Assembly: GCA_009379845.1 (NCBI GenBank)
Contig: WHSZ01000023.1
Span: forward strand, 1-64,000
From: Pseudonocardiaceae bacterium
GTDB taxonomy: Bacteria > Actinomycetota > Actinomycetes > Mycobacteriales > Pseudonocardiaceae
Reading direction: 5' to 3'
DNA length: 64,000 nt
In this document: positions 32,988-42,078 of the stretch, in pieces
Layout: the number at the start of each line of letters is the position of its first letter
Numbering within the stretch: the stretch's first letter is position 1
Notes under the pieces: generated by a model
What the model was told of the DNA's origin: nothing
The model's database searches: none
Seen by the model: only the letters and a program-made list of their open reading frames with translations
Made by a program: the position numbers and the translations under genes

Positions 32988-33042
32988 CCGCTACCCCCCG
33001 CGCCGGCGCGTGAACGACTACGCCTGGCGCGGGGGGTAGCGG
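32988..33042. terminator. bidirectional terminator overlapping the 3' end of the MFS gene
   Basis: Seventeen-base perfect arms (32988-33004 and 33026-33042; outer CCGCTACC paired with GGTAGCGG) around a 21-base loop. It starts one base after the dioxygenase stop, and its right arm is also coding for the last residues of the convergent reverse gene (stop 33018). A strong GC hairpin serving both transcripts. Confidence 0.8.
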
Positions 33043-34184
33043 CGACGCCCTATGGTCGCGACCACGACCAGCGGCACGGTGGTGGCCAGCGCGAGCGCGA
33101 AGACGAGCTGGAACCGGTCCGCGTCCACCAGCGGCCCCGCGATGGCGGCGGCAACCGCGCTGCCGCAGAACAGCATCGTCGCGAACAGCGACACCGCCAT
33201 CGCCCGCGCGCCCGGCGCCACATCGGTGGCCCAGGTCTGCATGGTCGAGTGCATGAACGCCCACCCGGCACCGAGCAGCACGGTGCCGGCAACCACTGGC
33301 AGGACGGCCTGGGTCGCGGTGAGCAGCACGTAGCACAGCGCCGTGAGGGTGCCGCCGATGAGGATCAGCCTCGCCGGAGCGGTACGGCGCGAACGCCGCT
33401 TGACGAGCCGCGCGAAGACGAGCACAGCCAGCCCGTAGAGCGCGGTGAGCGCGCCGGACATCGTCACGTCCAGCCCGTTCGCCTGCAGGATGGCCGGCAG
33501 GAAGGTGAGCGGGCCGAGTAGCACGCAGCCTTCGACGAGGGTCAGCACCAGCACCAGCACCGCCCACCGATCGGTCAGCACGATGCGCAGCGAACCCCCG
33601 ATGCGGGAGCGGGCGGCCATCGGGGGTTCGGTCAACCCGCGCATCGCCACCGACAGCACCGCGGCGATCGCAGCGGTCAGCGCGAACGCCACCCGCCAGC
33701 TGGTGAACTCCGCGATGGCTCCGGCGGCGACCGTCGCCACGGCCATGCCCGCGGCGGTACTCGTCATGAGGTCGGTCAGCGGCGCCTGGCGTACCCGCAC
33801 CGGCACGGTGTCGCCGATGTACACCAGTGCGCTCGGGATGGCGGCCGCGAAGCACGCGCCGGTGAACCCGCGCGCCACGAGCAGCCAGGTCGTGTCCGGC
33901 GCCGCGGCCGACACGAACCCGCCGAACGCGGACAGCAGCAGCGCGAGACGCATAGTTCGCACCCGCCCGAGTCGGTCGGAGGCCGCGGCCCAGCAGACCT
34001 GCGCGATGCCGTAACACAAGAAGTAGGCGGCCGCAGCCTGGCTCACCGCGTGCACCGATGAATCCAGCTCGTTGGCGATCACCACGAGCATCACCGCGAT
34101 CGCGAGCCGGTCGAACGAACTGGCGAACGATGCGACCTGGAGGAGGCGCAGCGCGCGCCCGGTCGGCTGCGGCCCGCTACCCAT
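33018..34184 (-). CDS. MFS transporter (catabolic operon)
   Basis: A 388-residue transporter with about 12 hydrophobic segments and the loop 2-3 signature in the form DRLGRVRTMRLALL. It ends in a short basic tail whose codons lie in the terminator hairpin. Last gene of the nine-gene reverse operon; the ATG at 34184 follows the UbiX stop by one base. It most likely imports the aromatic or heteroaromatic acid processed by the operon, or exports a by-product. A start further upstream is open but would overlap ubiX by over 80 bases. Confidence 0.88.
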   Translation of the reverse strand: MGSGPQPTGRALRLLQVASFASSFDRLAIAVMLVVIANELDSSVHAVSQAAAAYFLCYGIAQVCWAAASDRLGRVRTMRLALLLSAFGGFVSAAAPDTTWLLVARGFTGACFAAAIPSALVYIGDTVPVRVRQAPLTDLMTSTAAGMAVATVAAGAIAEFTSWRVAFALTAAIAAVLSVAMRGLTEPPMAARSRIGGSLRIVLTDRWAVLVLVLTLVEGCVLLGPLTFLPAILQANGLDVTMSGALTALYGLAVLVFARLVKRRSRRTAPARLILIGGTLTALCYVLLTATQAVLPVVAGTVLLGAGWAFMHSTMQTWATDVAPGARAMAVSLFATMLFCGSAVAAAIAGPLVDADRFQLVFALALATTVPLVVVATIGRRRYPPRQA

Positions 34185-34185
34185 C

Positions 34186-34851
34186 TCAGCTTCGGCCCGC
34201 ACCGGCTTCCCAGAGTTCGGTTCCTGCCGCCGGGCCGAGCGTGCCGGTCCATCGCCGGTAAAGGTCATGGTGCACGCCGCACAGATCCAGCACCCGGCCG
34301 GCCATGAAGTCGACGAGCTGATCGATGTCCCTTGCCCCCGCGTAGAACGCGGGGCAGGCCGGCATGACCACGGCGCCCTCCGCGGCCAGCGAGCGCAGAT
34401 TGTCCAGTGTGGACAGCCGGAACGGGGTCTCGCGCAGCAGCAGCACCAGCCGCCGCCGTTCTTTGAGGGTGACGTCGGCCGCCCGGTGGATGAGGTTCCT
34501 GGTGGCTCCCGTCGCGATGGCGGCGACGGACGAGGTCGTGGCGGGAGCGATGATCATGCCTTTCGTCGGGTAGGAGCCACTGGACGGACCGGCAGCCAGG
34601 TCGCTCGCGCTCCAGTACCGCATCGCGGGCCCGTCGCGCCCGATCCACGCCGCCACGTCGGTGCGCCAGTGCCGGTCGCGCACGCTGTGCCCGGTTTCGT
34701 CGAGCAGCGTCAGCCGGGCGGCCTGGCTCAGCATCAGGTCGACTGCCTCACCCGCATCGAGGAGGCCACGCAGCAGCGCGGCCGCATACGGCGTTCCGCT
34801 CGCTCCCGTCACTCCCACCAGCCATGGCCGGCGGGAGTCGTCAGCCGTCAT
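34186..34851 (-). CDS. ubiX: UbiX-type flavin prenyltransferase
   Basis: A 221-residue flavoprotein making prenylated FMN, the cofactor of UbiD decarboxylases. Family marks: VGVTGASGTPYAAALLRGLL at the N terminus (FMN phosphate site), YPTKGMIIAPATTSSVAAIA and NLIHRAADVTLKERRRLVLL, then RETPFRLSTLDNL with MPACPAFY. It overlaps the IclR gene by 11 bases and shares the operon with the UbiD at 35640, so it supplies that enzyme. Presence beside UbiD argues against a role in quinone synthesis, since actinobacteria usually make menaquinone. Confidence 0.93.
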   Translation of the reverse strand: MTADDSRRPWLVGVTGASGTPYAAALLRGLLDAGEAVDLMLSQAARLTLLDETGHSVRDRHWRTDVAAWIGRDGPAMRYWSASDLAAGPSSGSYPTKGMIIAPATTSSVAAIATGATRNLIHRAADVTLKERRRLVLLLRETPFRLSTLDNLRSLAAEGAVVMPACPAFYAGARDIDQLVDFMAGRVLDLCGVHHDLYRRWTGTLGPAAGTELWEAGAGRS

Positions 34852-35623
34852 CGGTCCTCACCGGTTTCCTCCCGCCCGTGCGCGCCGTTATCCGGTCGGC
34901 GCAGTCGCTGACCAGCGCACCGATGCGTGCCACGTTGTCCTGGTGCAGTTCCGTGAAGAATGCCAGCGAGGTCACTACCCGCGCGACGCGACCGCGCCGG
35001 TCGAAAACCGGCGCGGCGACCCCGCTCTGCGCCATGTCGAACTGCTGCAGACTGGTGCTGAACCCGCGCTGGCGGGTCCTGGCGAGGGCCTCGTGCAGCT
35101 CGTCGCGGTCGACGATGGTGTGCGGGGTGAACTGCTTGAGCCCCAGCCGGTCCACCGCCTCATCGACCTGCTCGCGGGGCAGCCACGCGTGGAACGCCTG
35201 CATGATCGCGGGCGCGGAGAACGGGAAGTCCTCCCCGACGCCCACGGTGACCCGCACACCGAGCTGCCGCTCGCCCTTCGCGACGACCACGTAGCCACCG
35301 GAACCGTCCGGCTCGGCGACGAACACGACGAACCCGAGCCTCCTGCTCAGCTCGTCGATCTCCTGCTGCGCGACGCCGACCGCCATGTCGTCGGTGACGC
35401 CGGTGAGGGTGAGCAGCTTGGGTCCGAGCGTCCAGCCGGATCGCTCGCCCATCGACGTGACCCAGCCCGCGCGCTGCAACGTCGCGAGGATGTTGTAGCA
35501 GGTGCTGCGATTGAGCCCCAGGTCGTTGATCAGGTCTCGCGGCGCGACCGCGTCCGGCCACTCGGCGGCCAGCCGCTCCAGAATGCGCACCGACGACGCC
35601 ACCGCAGGTACATCACTCGCCAC
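34841..35623 (-). CDS. IclR-family transcriptional regulator
   Basis: A 260-residue regulator. N-terminal winged helix (SSVRILERLAAEWPDAVAPR, LINDLGLNRSTCYNILATLQ) and C-terminal effector domain (DRRGRVARVVTSLAFF and around). IclR proteins commonly govern aromatic and heteroaromatic catabolism. GTG 35623 follows GGAG by seven bases. Unusually it lies inside the operon, between ubiD and ubiX, rather than divergent to it, so its level would rise with operon expression; the shared divergent promoter region at 42.05-42.23 kb is its likely target. Confidence 0.9.
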   Translation of the reverse strand: MASDVPAVASSVRILERLAAEWPDAVAPRDLINDLGLNRSTCYNILATLQRAGWVTSMGERSGWTLGPKLLTLTGVTDDMAVGVAQQEIDELSRRLGFVVFVAEPDGSGGYVVVAKGERQLGVRVTVGVGEDFPFSAPAIMQAFHAWLPREQVDEAVDRLGLKQFTPHTIVDRDELHEALARTRQRGFSTSLQQFDMAQSGVAAPVFDRRGRVARVVTSLAFFTELHQDNVARIGALVSDCADRITARTGGRKPVRTDDG

Positions 35624-35639
35624 TCAGCGCTCCTTCGGG

Positions 35640-37094
35640 TCAGTGCTCGAACACTTCCGACCAACGATCTAACACCGACTGTAGGTAGGCGGGGTCACCG
35701 GTGGACACGGCGGGAAAGCTGGAGCGACGTTCGAACGGGCGGCACGCGTCGACGACCGCCCTGCTGTTGTACGGCGGGGCACCCTCAAGCAGCATCGGAT
35801 CGAGTTTGCTGCCCCAGGTCCCCGCGACGATGTCGATGTCCTGTGCGGGGTCGCAGCGGGTGCACATCGCCCACACCACCTCGCCGAGGTCGCGCGGGTC
35901 GATGTCGTCGTCGACCACGACCACGAAGCGGTTCATGTACGCCGCGGCTGGCAACTGCGCGGCCAGGTGCCCGACCTGGCGGGCGTGGCCGGCGAACCGG
36001 TGCTCGATGGATACCACGATGAACAGCCTGCCGCCGCCGGCCTCGTGAGCCCACGCACCGCGGACCCCGGCTACCCCCGCGGCGTTCAGCGCGTCCTCGA
36101 CCATCGCGGACTTCATCGCGGTGCGCATGTACGAGTAGTCGTGCGGTGGCTTGCCAGGGGGTGCGCCGAGCTGGATCGGGTCGTCGCGGTGGTACAGGCG
36201 CACGATCTCCAGCGCCGGCGCCGGGCGGCGGCTGCCCGAGTAGTAACCGGTCCATTCGCCGAACGGTCCCTCGTCGCGCACGTCGTCCGGGCGCAGCCAG
36301 CCCTCGATCGCGATTTCGCTGCCGGCCGGGATGGGCAGGCCGGTGTGCTCTCCGCGTAGCACGGGCACCCGCTGCCCGAGAATGGCGCCTGCGTAGTCGA
36401 GTTCAGAGATCCCAGCCGGCACCTCGGTGCCGCCGGTGACCAGGAGCAGCGGGTCGTGCCCGAAGGACACCACCACCGGCGCGCGGCCGTGCTGGTCGAA
36501 CCAGCGCTGGATGTGCTGCGCGCCGTGCTTGCCGGGTACCGCGTTGACGGTGGCGCTGCGGCCCTCGTCCTGCACCTCCATCCGGTAGCAGCCGCCGTTG
36601 ATCGCGCCGTTCTCCGGATCGCTCGTGACCACGAAGCAGCCAGTGCCGATGAACCGCCCACCGTCGCGGTCGTGCCAGCGCGGGACCGGTAGCGACAGCA
36701 GGTCCACGTCCGGGCCCTCGACGACGTTCTCAAGCAGCGGGGACTCGGTGACGGTCTCGGCTGGGAAGTCGGCCGCCGCGGCCTTCCACTGCGACGGCTT
36801 GCCACGCAGCGCCGCCACCAGCCCGACGTCGTCGAGGTCATCGCCGAGCCGGAGAGTGTGACCGAGCCGCCGTGCCGATCCGGTGCTGCCGGTGAGCACC
36901 CGGCTGCCGCTCGGGTATCCGACGATGTCGTCGAACAGCAGCGCCATCGGCTTCGGTCGCTGGTAGCTCAGCTCCGCGATGGCGCCGAGTTCGACGTCCC
37001 AGTGCGCACCCTTGACATGCCGGAGTTCGCCGATGGACTCGACCTTCTCCAGCCAGGTACGCAGGCTCAGCAGCGGTTCGGGCATGGCCGTCAT
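35640..37094 (-). CDS. ubiD: UbiD-family prenylated-FMN decarboxylase
   Basis: A 484-residue reversible decarboxylase of (hetero)aromatic or unsaturated acids. The catalytic Glu-Arg-Glu set can be read: Arg in CYRMEVQ, and both Glu in DEGPFGEWTGYY. The nearby NGGCYR also provides the metal/prFMN-phosphate Asn. Length matches the group containing furandicarboxylate decarboxylase HmfF and pyrrole-2-carboxylate decarboxylases. ATG 37094 overlaps the hydrolase stop (ATGA). With an adjoining xanthine-dehydrogenase-family hydroxylase it suggests hydroxylation and decarboxylation of a ring acid; which acid is unknown. Confidence 0.93.
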   Translation of the reverse strand: MTAMPEPLLSLRTWLEKVESIGELRHVKGAHWDVELGAIAELSYQRPKPMALLFDDIVGYPSGSRVLTGSTGSARRLGHTLRLGDDLDDVGLVAALRGKPSQWKAAAADFPAETVTESPLLENVVEGPDVDLLSLPVPRWHDRDGGRFIGTGCFVVTSDPENGAINGGCYRMEVQDEGRSATVNAVPGKHGAQHIQRWFDQHGRAPVVVSFGHDPLLLVTGGTEVPAGISELDYAGAILGQRVPVLRGEHTGLPIPAGSEIAIEGWLRPDDVRDEGPFGEWTGYYSGSRRPAPALEIVRLYHRDDPIQLGAPPGKPPHDYSYMRTAMKSAMVEDALNAAGVAGVRGAWAHEAGGGRLFIVVSIEHRFAGHARQVGHLAAQLPAAAYMNRFVVVVDDDIDPRDLGEVVWAMCTRCDPAQDIDIVAGTWGSKLDPMLLEGAPPYNSRAVVDACRPFERRSSFPAVSTGDPAYLQSVLDRWSEVFEH

Positions 37095-37855
37095 CCGTCC
37101 TCGCCGAGCAGGTGTGCCGCCACCCGGGCGCGTGCCTCCGGCACTTCGAAAACACTGAAGTGCCGCGCTTCCTCAACCACCAGCAGATCGCTGCTCTCGA
37201 CGCCGTCGGCGATTGTGCGGGCCATCTCCGGCGGGGTGGCGTAGTCGTGCTCGCCGACCGCGACGAGCGTGGGGCAGGTGATCGAGGCGAGCAGACCAGT
37301 GCCGTCGAACGCGCCGAGCGCCCGGCAGGCCTGGGCGTGCGCCTCGGAGTCGGTGTCCACGAACAACTCCACGACGCGCCGGACCTCGTCCGGGTGTCGC
37401 TCCCGGAACTCGTCCGAGAACCACCGGTCGACCTGGAACTCGGTCTGCTGCCGGCGCGGCTTCTGCACGGCGTTCGTCGCGCGCTGCTCCCAGGTCTCAA
37501 CACGGCCGGGTCCGTAGCACGCGGTGGTGTCGGCGAGGACGAGGCGACTGACCAGCGCGGGATGGTTCGCGGCGATCGCGATCGCGACGCAGCCGCCCAT
37601 CGACATCCCCGCGACCGCGACCGGGCCGGTGTCGAGCTCGGTGAGCAGCGCGGCCATGTCGTCCGCGAGGTCTTCCACGGAGAACGGCGTGCCGTCCCAC
37701 GGCGAGCCGCCGTGCCCGCGGGCGTCCGGCGCCAGCACGCGAGCGCGCGGCGTGAGCGCCTCGATCAGTGGCCGCCACACCTCGCCGCACTGGGCAAGCG
37801 AGTGCAGCAGCAGCACCGGGTTGCCGGTACCTTCGTCTATTGTGGACAGTTTCAT
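37091..37855 (-). CDS. alpha/beta hydrolase
   Basis: A 254-residue hydrolase resembling 3-oxoadipate enol-lactonase and N-formylmaleamate deformylase (NicD). Nucleophile elbow GMSMGG (Ser), acid in the VAVGEHDYATPP region, and His in EEARHFSVFE form the triad; the oxyanion-hole HSLAQCG is near the N terminus. The ATG and stop overlap the genes on both sides by four bases. It probably acts on a ring-opened lactone, ester or formamide in the pathway. In pyridine pathways this fold removes the formyl group from N-formylmaleamate, and an amidase-type protein follows in the divergent operon. Confidence 0.9.
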   Translation of the reverse strand: MKLSTIDEGTGNPVLLLHSLAQCGEVWRPLIEALTPRARVLAPDARGHGGSPWDGTPFSVEDLADDMAALLTELDTGPVAVAGMSMGGCVAIAIAANHPALVSRLVLADTTACYGPGRVETWEQRATNAVQKPRRQQTEFQVDRWFSDEFRERHPDEVRRVVELFVDTDSEAHAQACRALGAFDGTGLLASITCPTLVAVGEHDYATPPEMARTIADGVESSDLLVVEEARHFSVFEVPEARARVAAHLLGEDG

Positions 37856-38313
37856 CGCGGGGACCTCCGCTCGGCGGCTGTGCTGACGGCTGTGCGGATC
37901 TCGGGGTAGGTGCCGCACCGGCAGATGTTGCCTTCGAGGTGCTCGGTGATCTGCTCCGATGTCGGCCGCGGGTGCTCAGCGAGCAGCTCGCGGGTCATCA
38001 GCACGAATCCGGGGATGCAGTAGCCGCACTGGGCCGCGCCGCAGTCGGCGAACGCGGAGACCACGTCGTCGTTCTCGTCCAGTCCCTCGGCTGTGGTGAT
38101 GTTCGCGCCGTCGTAGCGGGTGGCCAGCGCCAGGCAGCTGGACACGCTGGTTTCTCCCACCAGCACGGTGCACGCGCCGCACGCGCCGACACCGCACCCT
38201 TCCCGCACGCTTGTGCAGCCGGCCTGCTCGCGCAGCACGTCCAGCAGCAACGCCGAGTCGCTGACCCGCGTCCGGTGTGGCGTGCCGTTCACGATCAGGG
38301 TTATCTCGTTCAT
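37852..38313 (-). CDS. xanthine dehydrogenase family, [2Fe-2S] subunit
   Basis: A 153-residue small subunit with two [2Fe-2S] clusters: plant-type ligands in GCGVGACGACTVLV and a second set in CGAAQCGYC with CRCGTY. It carries electrons from the molybdopterin subunit to the FAD subunit. The family includes nicotinate, isoquinoline, aldehyde and CO dehydrogenases. Stop and start overlap the neighbours by four bases, and gene order small-large-medium in this operon (read in reverse as medium, large, small) keeps the three subunits together. Confidence 0.94.
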   Translation of the reverse strand: MNEITLIVNGTPHRTRVSDSALLLDVLREQAGCTSVREGCGVGACGACTVLVGETSVSSCLALATRYDGANITTAEGLDENDDVVSAFADCGAAQCGYCIPGFVLMTRELLAEHPRPTSEQITEHLEGNICRCGTYPEIRTAVSTAAERRSPR

Positions 38314-40628
38314 CGGGACTCCAGTGCGGTGACGATGGCCTCGGGCGTCATGGGCAGGCGCGTGAACCGGAGCCCGATGGCGTCGCGGATCGCGTTCCCG
38401 ATCGCGGGTGCTACCGCGAGAATCCCGGTCTCGCCGACACCTTTGGCCCCGAACGGACCGTCGTCGTGCGGGCTCTCCACGATGATCGGGGTGAGCTCGT
38501 CGGGTAGGTCGCGGATGGACGGTAGCTGGTAGTCGAGCAGCGTGCCGTTGACAAGCTGCCCCTGGTCGAGCACCAGCTGGTCGAACAGCGCGTGCCCGAT
38601 TCCCATGATCGCCGCGCCGGTGAGCTGCTGCTCGACGAGCGCGGGGTTGATGGCCCTGCCGACGTCTCCCGCGACGGCGAGGTGCTCGAGGTGTACTCGC
38701 CCGGTGGCGGTGTCGACGGCGAGCCGTACCCCGACGGCACCGGCAAACCAGTGCTCGGTGACCTTCTCCGAGCGGCCGGTTTCCTTGTCGTAGGGAGACC
38801 ACGAGGAGGTGAAGTTCGCTTCGGTTGTCAGTGTCGCGCCGCGCGCGCCGAAGTGCGCGTGCACGATCTCGGCTATGCGTTCCTCGTCGAGCTCGCCGGT
38901 GTCCACACCGGACCGTTCGGGCTGTCCGTGTTGCTCGGGTTGTTCGGGTTGTTCGGCCGCGAGGGCGAGCAGCCGCACGCGCATCGACTCGGCGACGGCG
39001 CGGACGGCGTTGCCGGTGTGGTACGTGGAGCGGCTGCCGGCCGTGATCGTGTCGTAGGGCGTCACGTCCGTGTCCGCTCGCACCACGTGCACCCGGCGGC
39101 TGTCGACCCGCAGCACGTCCGCGACGATCTGGGCCATGATCGTGTCGCTGCCCTGTCCCATGTCGACGGTGCTGATCATCAACGTCGCCGACGCGTCCTG
39201 GTTGAGCTGCAGCACGGCGTTCGCGATGGTCGGGGTCAGCACGGCCTTGACCCCGACCGCGACACCGCGGCCACGCCGGATCCGGCCGGTGCCGCGGTCC
39301 GGTTGGGTGTCCCAGCTGATGCTTTCGGCCACGGCGTCAAGGCAGCCGACGAAATCCGCGCTGTGCATCCGGGTACCCATCGGCGCGAGGTCGCCCTCCC
39401 GCAGCAGGTGCTCGCGGCGGAAGGCGTAGGGATCCTCGCCGAGCTCGTGAGCGAGTTCGTCGATCAGTGACTCGTGCGACCAGGTCACCTGTGGGACGCC
39501 GAAACCGCGGAACGGCCCCGCGGATGGCTTGTTCGTGTAGACGCAGCGGGACCGGACATCGACGGATCCGATGCGATAGGGGCCAGGCGCCACCATGCCG
39601 GACTTGGCGGTGATGCGGGGCCCGACATCCGCGTAGGCACCGGTGTCGTAGGCGACGTCCGCGGTCGCCGCGGACAACTGGCCGCCGGCGTCGGCGGTGA
39701 GCGTCGAGGTAATCGCGGCGCCGTGCCGGGTGGTGAGCAGGAACGCCTCCTCCCGTGACGCCGCGAGCCGGACCTTGCGCTGGAACTGCCACGCGAGGGC
39801 CGCGGCGAGCGGCTCCAGCCGGTCGTACATCTTGGCGCCGAAGCTGCCCCCGAGCGGCCGGGTGGTGACGCGGACCCGGCTCAGCGGCAGGTCGAGCAGG
39901 TCGGCGATGGTCTGCCGGACGTAGGACGGCGTCTGGGTCGTGGTGAGCATCTCGAGCCTGCCGCCCTCTACCCACGCGACCGTGCAGGGCAGCTCGATCG
40001 GCACGTGATGCGTTGGGGGAGCCCAAAACTCACCGCGGACCGTCCGCGCGCCGCTCACCTTGTTCGGGTTCCCGTGCCGCAGCCGGTACTCGTAGTTGAT
40101 GTTGGTGTCGCGCACCCCGTCCAGATGCCTCAGATCGCCGAACACCGCCGAGGGGCGCAGCTCGTCGTGCACATAGGACTCACCGTTCAGCGCGGTATCC
40201 AGGTCGTAGACGGGGTCCAGCTCGTCGTACTCGACGTACACCGCGTCGGCGGCCTCCCGCGCGGTAGCCAGATCGGCGGCGAGCACCGCGGCCACCGGCT
40301 CGCCCACGAAGCGCACCTTGTCGTAGGCCAGCGCGGGCTGATCGGCGAACGCGGGACCGGTGAGCAAGGCTTCGCCGAACCGCTTGTGCAGGTCCGCCCC
40401 GGTCACCACGGCGTACACCCCGTCGATGGCGAGGGCCTCCTCGGTGTGTACGGCGCGGATCGCGGCGTGCGGCTGGGTGCTGCGGTGCACCGCGACGTGT
40501 GCGCAGGTGCCGACCGGCTGATCGCCGACGTGGCCAACGACACCGCGTACCCGCCCGAGGGCGTCGTAGCGTGCCCTTCGCCCGCCGACCCAGTCCTGCC
40601 GCGAGGTTTTCTCTGGCGTCTCAGGCAT
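38310..40628 (-). CDS. xanthine dehydrogenase family, molybdopterin subunit
   Basis: A 772-residue catalytic subunit that hydroxylates a carbon, usually next to a ring nitrogen or of an aldehyde, with oxygen from water. The catalytic Glu lies in GAKGVGETG near the C terminus; RPLGGSFGAKMYDRLEP and TNKPSAGPFRGFGVPQ are pterin-cytosine-dinucleotide domain motifs. The latter is the xanthine/nicotinate-type loop, not the AYRCSFR loop of CO dehydrogenase, so CO is not the substrate. Eight bases overlap with the FAD-subunit gene. Neighbouring UbiD, hydrolase and amidase genes make an N-heteroaromatic acid the best guess. Confidence 0.94.
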   Translation of the reverse strand: MPETPEKTSRQDWVGGRRARYDALGRVRGVVGHVGDQPVGTCAHVAVHRSTQPHAAIRAVHTEEALAIDGVYAVVTGADLHKRFGEALLTGPAFADQPALAYDKVRFVGEPVAAVLAADLATAREAADAVYVEYDELDPVYDLDTALNGESYVHDELRPSAVFGDLRHLDGVRDTNINYEYRLRHGNPNKVSGARTVRGEFWAPPTHHVPIELPCTVAWVEGGRLEMLTTTQTPSYVRQTIADLLDLPLSRVRVTTRPLGGSFGAKMYDRLEPLAAALAWQFQRKVRLAASREEAFLLTTRHGAAITSTLTADAGGQLSAATADVAYDTGAYADVGPRITAKSGMVAPGPYRIGSVDVRSRCVYTNKPSAGPFRGFGVPQVTWSHESLIDELAHELGEDPYAFRREHLLREGDLAPMGTRMHSADFVGCLDAVAESISWDTQPDRGTGRIRRGRGVAVGVKAVLTPTIANAVLQLNQDASATLMISTVDMGQGSDTIMAQIVADVLRVDSRRVHVVRADTDVTPYDTITAGSRSTYHTGNAVRAVAESMRVRLLALAAEQPEQPEQHGQPERSGVDTGELDEERIAEIVHAHFGARGATLTTEANFTSSWSPYDKETGRSEKVTEHWFAGAVGVRLAVDTATGRVHLEHLAVAGDVGRAINPALVEQQLTGAAIMGIGHALFDQLVLDQGQLVNGTLLDYQLPSIRDLPDELTPIIVESPHDDGPFGAKGVGETGILAVAPAIGNAIRDAIGLRFTRLPMTPEAIVTALESR

Positions 40629-41454
40629 TGTCGAGATCCTTCCACGCGCCGCGGACCGCGTCTTCCACGATGACCTGGGCTAGCCTGCGTTTGTAACGCA
40701 CGCTTCCCCGGACGTCCGGGATCGGATCGAGCAGCGGTGCGATGACCTCGAGTGCCGCGTCCACCGCCGCCTGATCCGTCATCCCCGTCGCGTCGAACGA
40801 CGCGTACCGCGGCACGGGAGCGAGCGCGCCCAGTCCGATGTGGACCTCGCGGCCCGCTATCAGGACGGCGACCGAAGCGCACGGCCAGTCGTTCGCGCTC
40901 AGGCTGCTGTACTTGACGAAGCGGTACGCCGAGCCGGTTGGCTGAGCGGGAATCCGCACGGCCGTGACCAGCTCGTCGGGTGCCAGCGCGGTCTGCTGGA
41001 AATCCACGAAGAACTGTCGAACCGGGAGGCTTCTCGTGCCGCGCACCGATGTCGCCTCGACCGTGGCGTCCAGTGCGAGCAGCGCGGGCGGCGGGTCGAG
41101 CCGGTAGTCGCCGTGCGCGAGGTTCCCGCCGATACTGGCGGTGTTGCGGACCCGCGGGTTCGCAACATGCCGGTAGGCGGTGGAGGCCAGCGGAGCGACT
41201 CGGCGCACCCGATCGTCGGTTTCCATGCCGCGTGCGGTGACCATCGGTCCCGCCCGCAGCCCGGCCGCGTCTGCGGTGATCTCAGTGAGCCCGGGAATTC
41301 CCGCCAGATCCACGAAATTGTCCGCGAACAGGATTCCCTGCTTGATCAGAATCTGGATCGCGGTACCGCCGCCGTACACCATCGGGTTGTCCACTGTGGA
41401 CATCATGGTGCATGCCTCGGCGAGCGTTCTCGGTCGGCGCAGCGTCGGGCTCAC
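40621..41454 (-). CDS. xanthine dehydrogenase family, FAD-binding subunit
   Basis: A 277-residue medium subunit binding FAD: VYGGGTAIQILIKQG near residue 30 and NTASIGGNLAHGDYRLDPP near residue 110 are the two pyrophosphate-binding motifs. It passes electrons to an external acceptor. GTG 41454 overlaps the CoxG-like stop (GTGA) and gives the normal N terminus (SPTLRRPRTLAEA); a longer reading frame exists upstream but would intrude on the neighbouring gene. Confidence 0.92.
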   Translation of the reverse strand: MSPTLRRPRTLAEACTMMSTVDNPMVYGGGTAIQILIKQGILFADNFVDLAGIPGLTEITADAAGLRAGPMVTARGMETDDRVRRVAPLASTAYRHVANPRVRNTASIGGNLAHGDYRLDPPPALLALDATVEATSVRGTRSLPVRQFFVDFQQTALAPDELVTAVRIPAQPTGSAYRFVKYSSLSANDWPCASVAVLIAGREVHIGLGALAPVPRYASFDATGMTDQAAVDAALEVIAPLLDPIPDVRGSVRYKRRLAQVIVEDAVRGAWKDLDNA

Positions 41455-42053
41455 CGGCCTCGCCTCATTCCGGCGAGTACGGCGATCACGGCGAGCACCG
41501 CGGCCACGACAGCCACGGTGCGGGCGGTACGGGATGGCGGTGAGGGCGCGACAGTCGGGACGGCCGCTGTGCCGGTGGACCGCTCCGGCTCGCCGGTTAC
41601 CGGCTGGGGCGCACACGCCGCGGCCAGCAGAGCCGCGAACTCGCGCTCCACTTCCTGGCTGCGCCGCCGGATGATCGGCTCACCGAGCCTGCCGAGTTTG
41701 CCCCACAGGGCCATGTCCATCTCGTAGTCGACGAGTGAGGAGTCGCCGTCCGGGCGGATCCGCAGCTGGGCGTCGATCTTGATGGAGCTGCCGAGCTTGC
41801 GGTCCTCGCCCTTGAGTACCGCCTTTACCGCCTTGACGTCGGAATCGGTGACCGACTCGATGGCGGCGGAGAAGCCCGCCGAGAACCGCACATGCGCGAC
41901 CTCATTGACCAGTCTTCCCCGGTAGGTGCTCTCGTCCAGCCGTTCCAGCTCCTCGCACCCGGGTATGCACCGCCGCATGGCGTCCGGATCGAAGAACAAC
42001 GGGAAGACCTCGGTCGGCGACGCCGGCACGGAGAACTCGGAGGCAAGCTTCAT
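41451..42053 (-). CDS. CoxG-like SRPBCC protein with C-terminal membrane anchor
   Basis: A 200-residue protein. Residues ~1-145 are the CoxG/SRPBCC fold (ASEFSVPASPTEVFPLFFDP, CIPGCEELERLDESTYRG), followed by a proline/serine-rich linker and a single hydrophobic segment (VAVVAAVLAVIAVLAG) with a basic end, so it is tethered to the membrane. CoxG recruits CO dehydrogenase to the membrane in Oligotropha and mycobacterial relatives deliver electrons to quinone; here it may do the same for the xanthine-dehydrogenase-type enzyme. First gene of the nine-gene operon. ATG 42053 fits the family start; ATG 42065 in frame is possible. Confidence 0.88.
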   Translation of the reverse strand: MKLASEFSVPASPTEVFPLFFDPDAMRRCIPGCEELERLDESTYRGRLVNEVAHVRFSAGFSAAIESVTDSDVKAVKAVLKGEDRKLGSSIKIDAQLRIRPDGDSSLVDYEMDMALWGKLGRLGEPIIRRRSQEVEREFAALLAAACAPQPVTGEPERSTGTAAVPTVAPSPPSRTARTVAVVAAVLAVIAVLAGMRRGR

Positions 42054-42078
42054 TCGGACCACCATAAGAGATCAGAAA

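Noticed and set aside
38310-40628. CO dehydrogenase large subunit (because CoxG and three Cox-like subunits are together)
   Set aside because: The AYRCSFR active-site loop of true CO dehydrogenase is not there; the loop is of the xanthine/nicotinate type.
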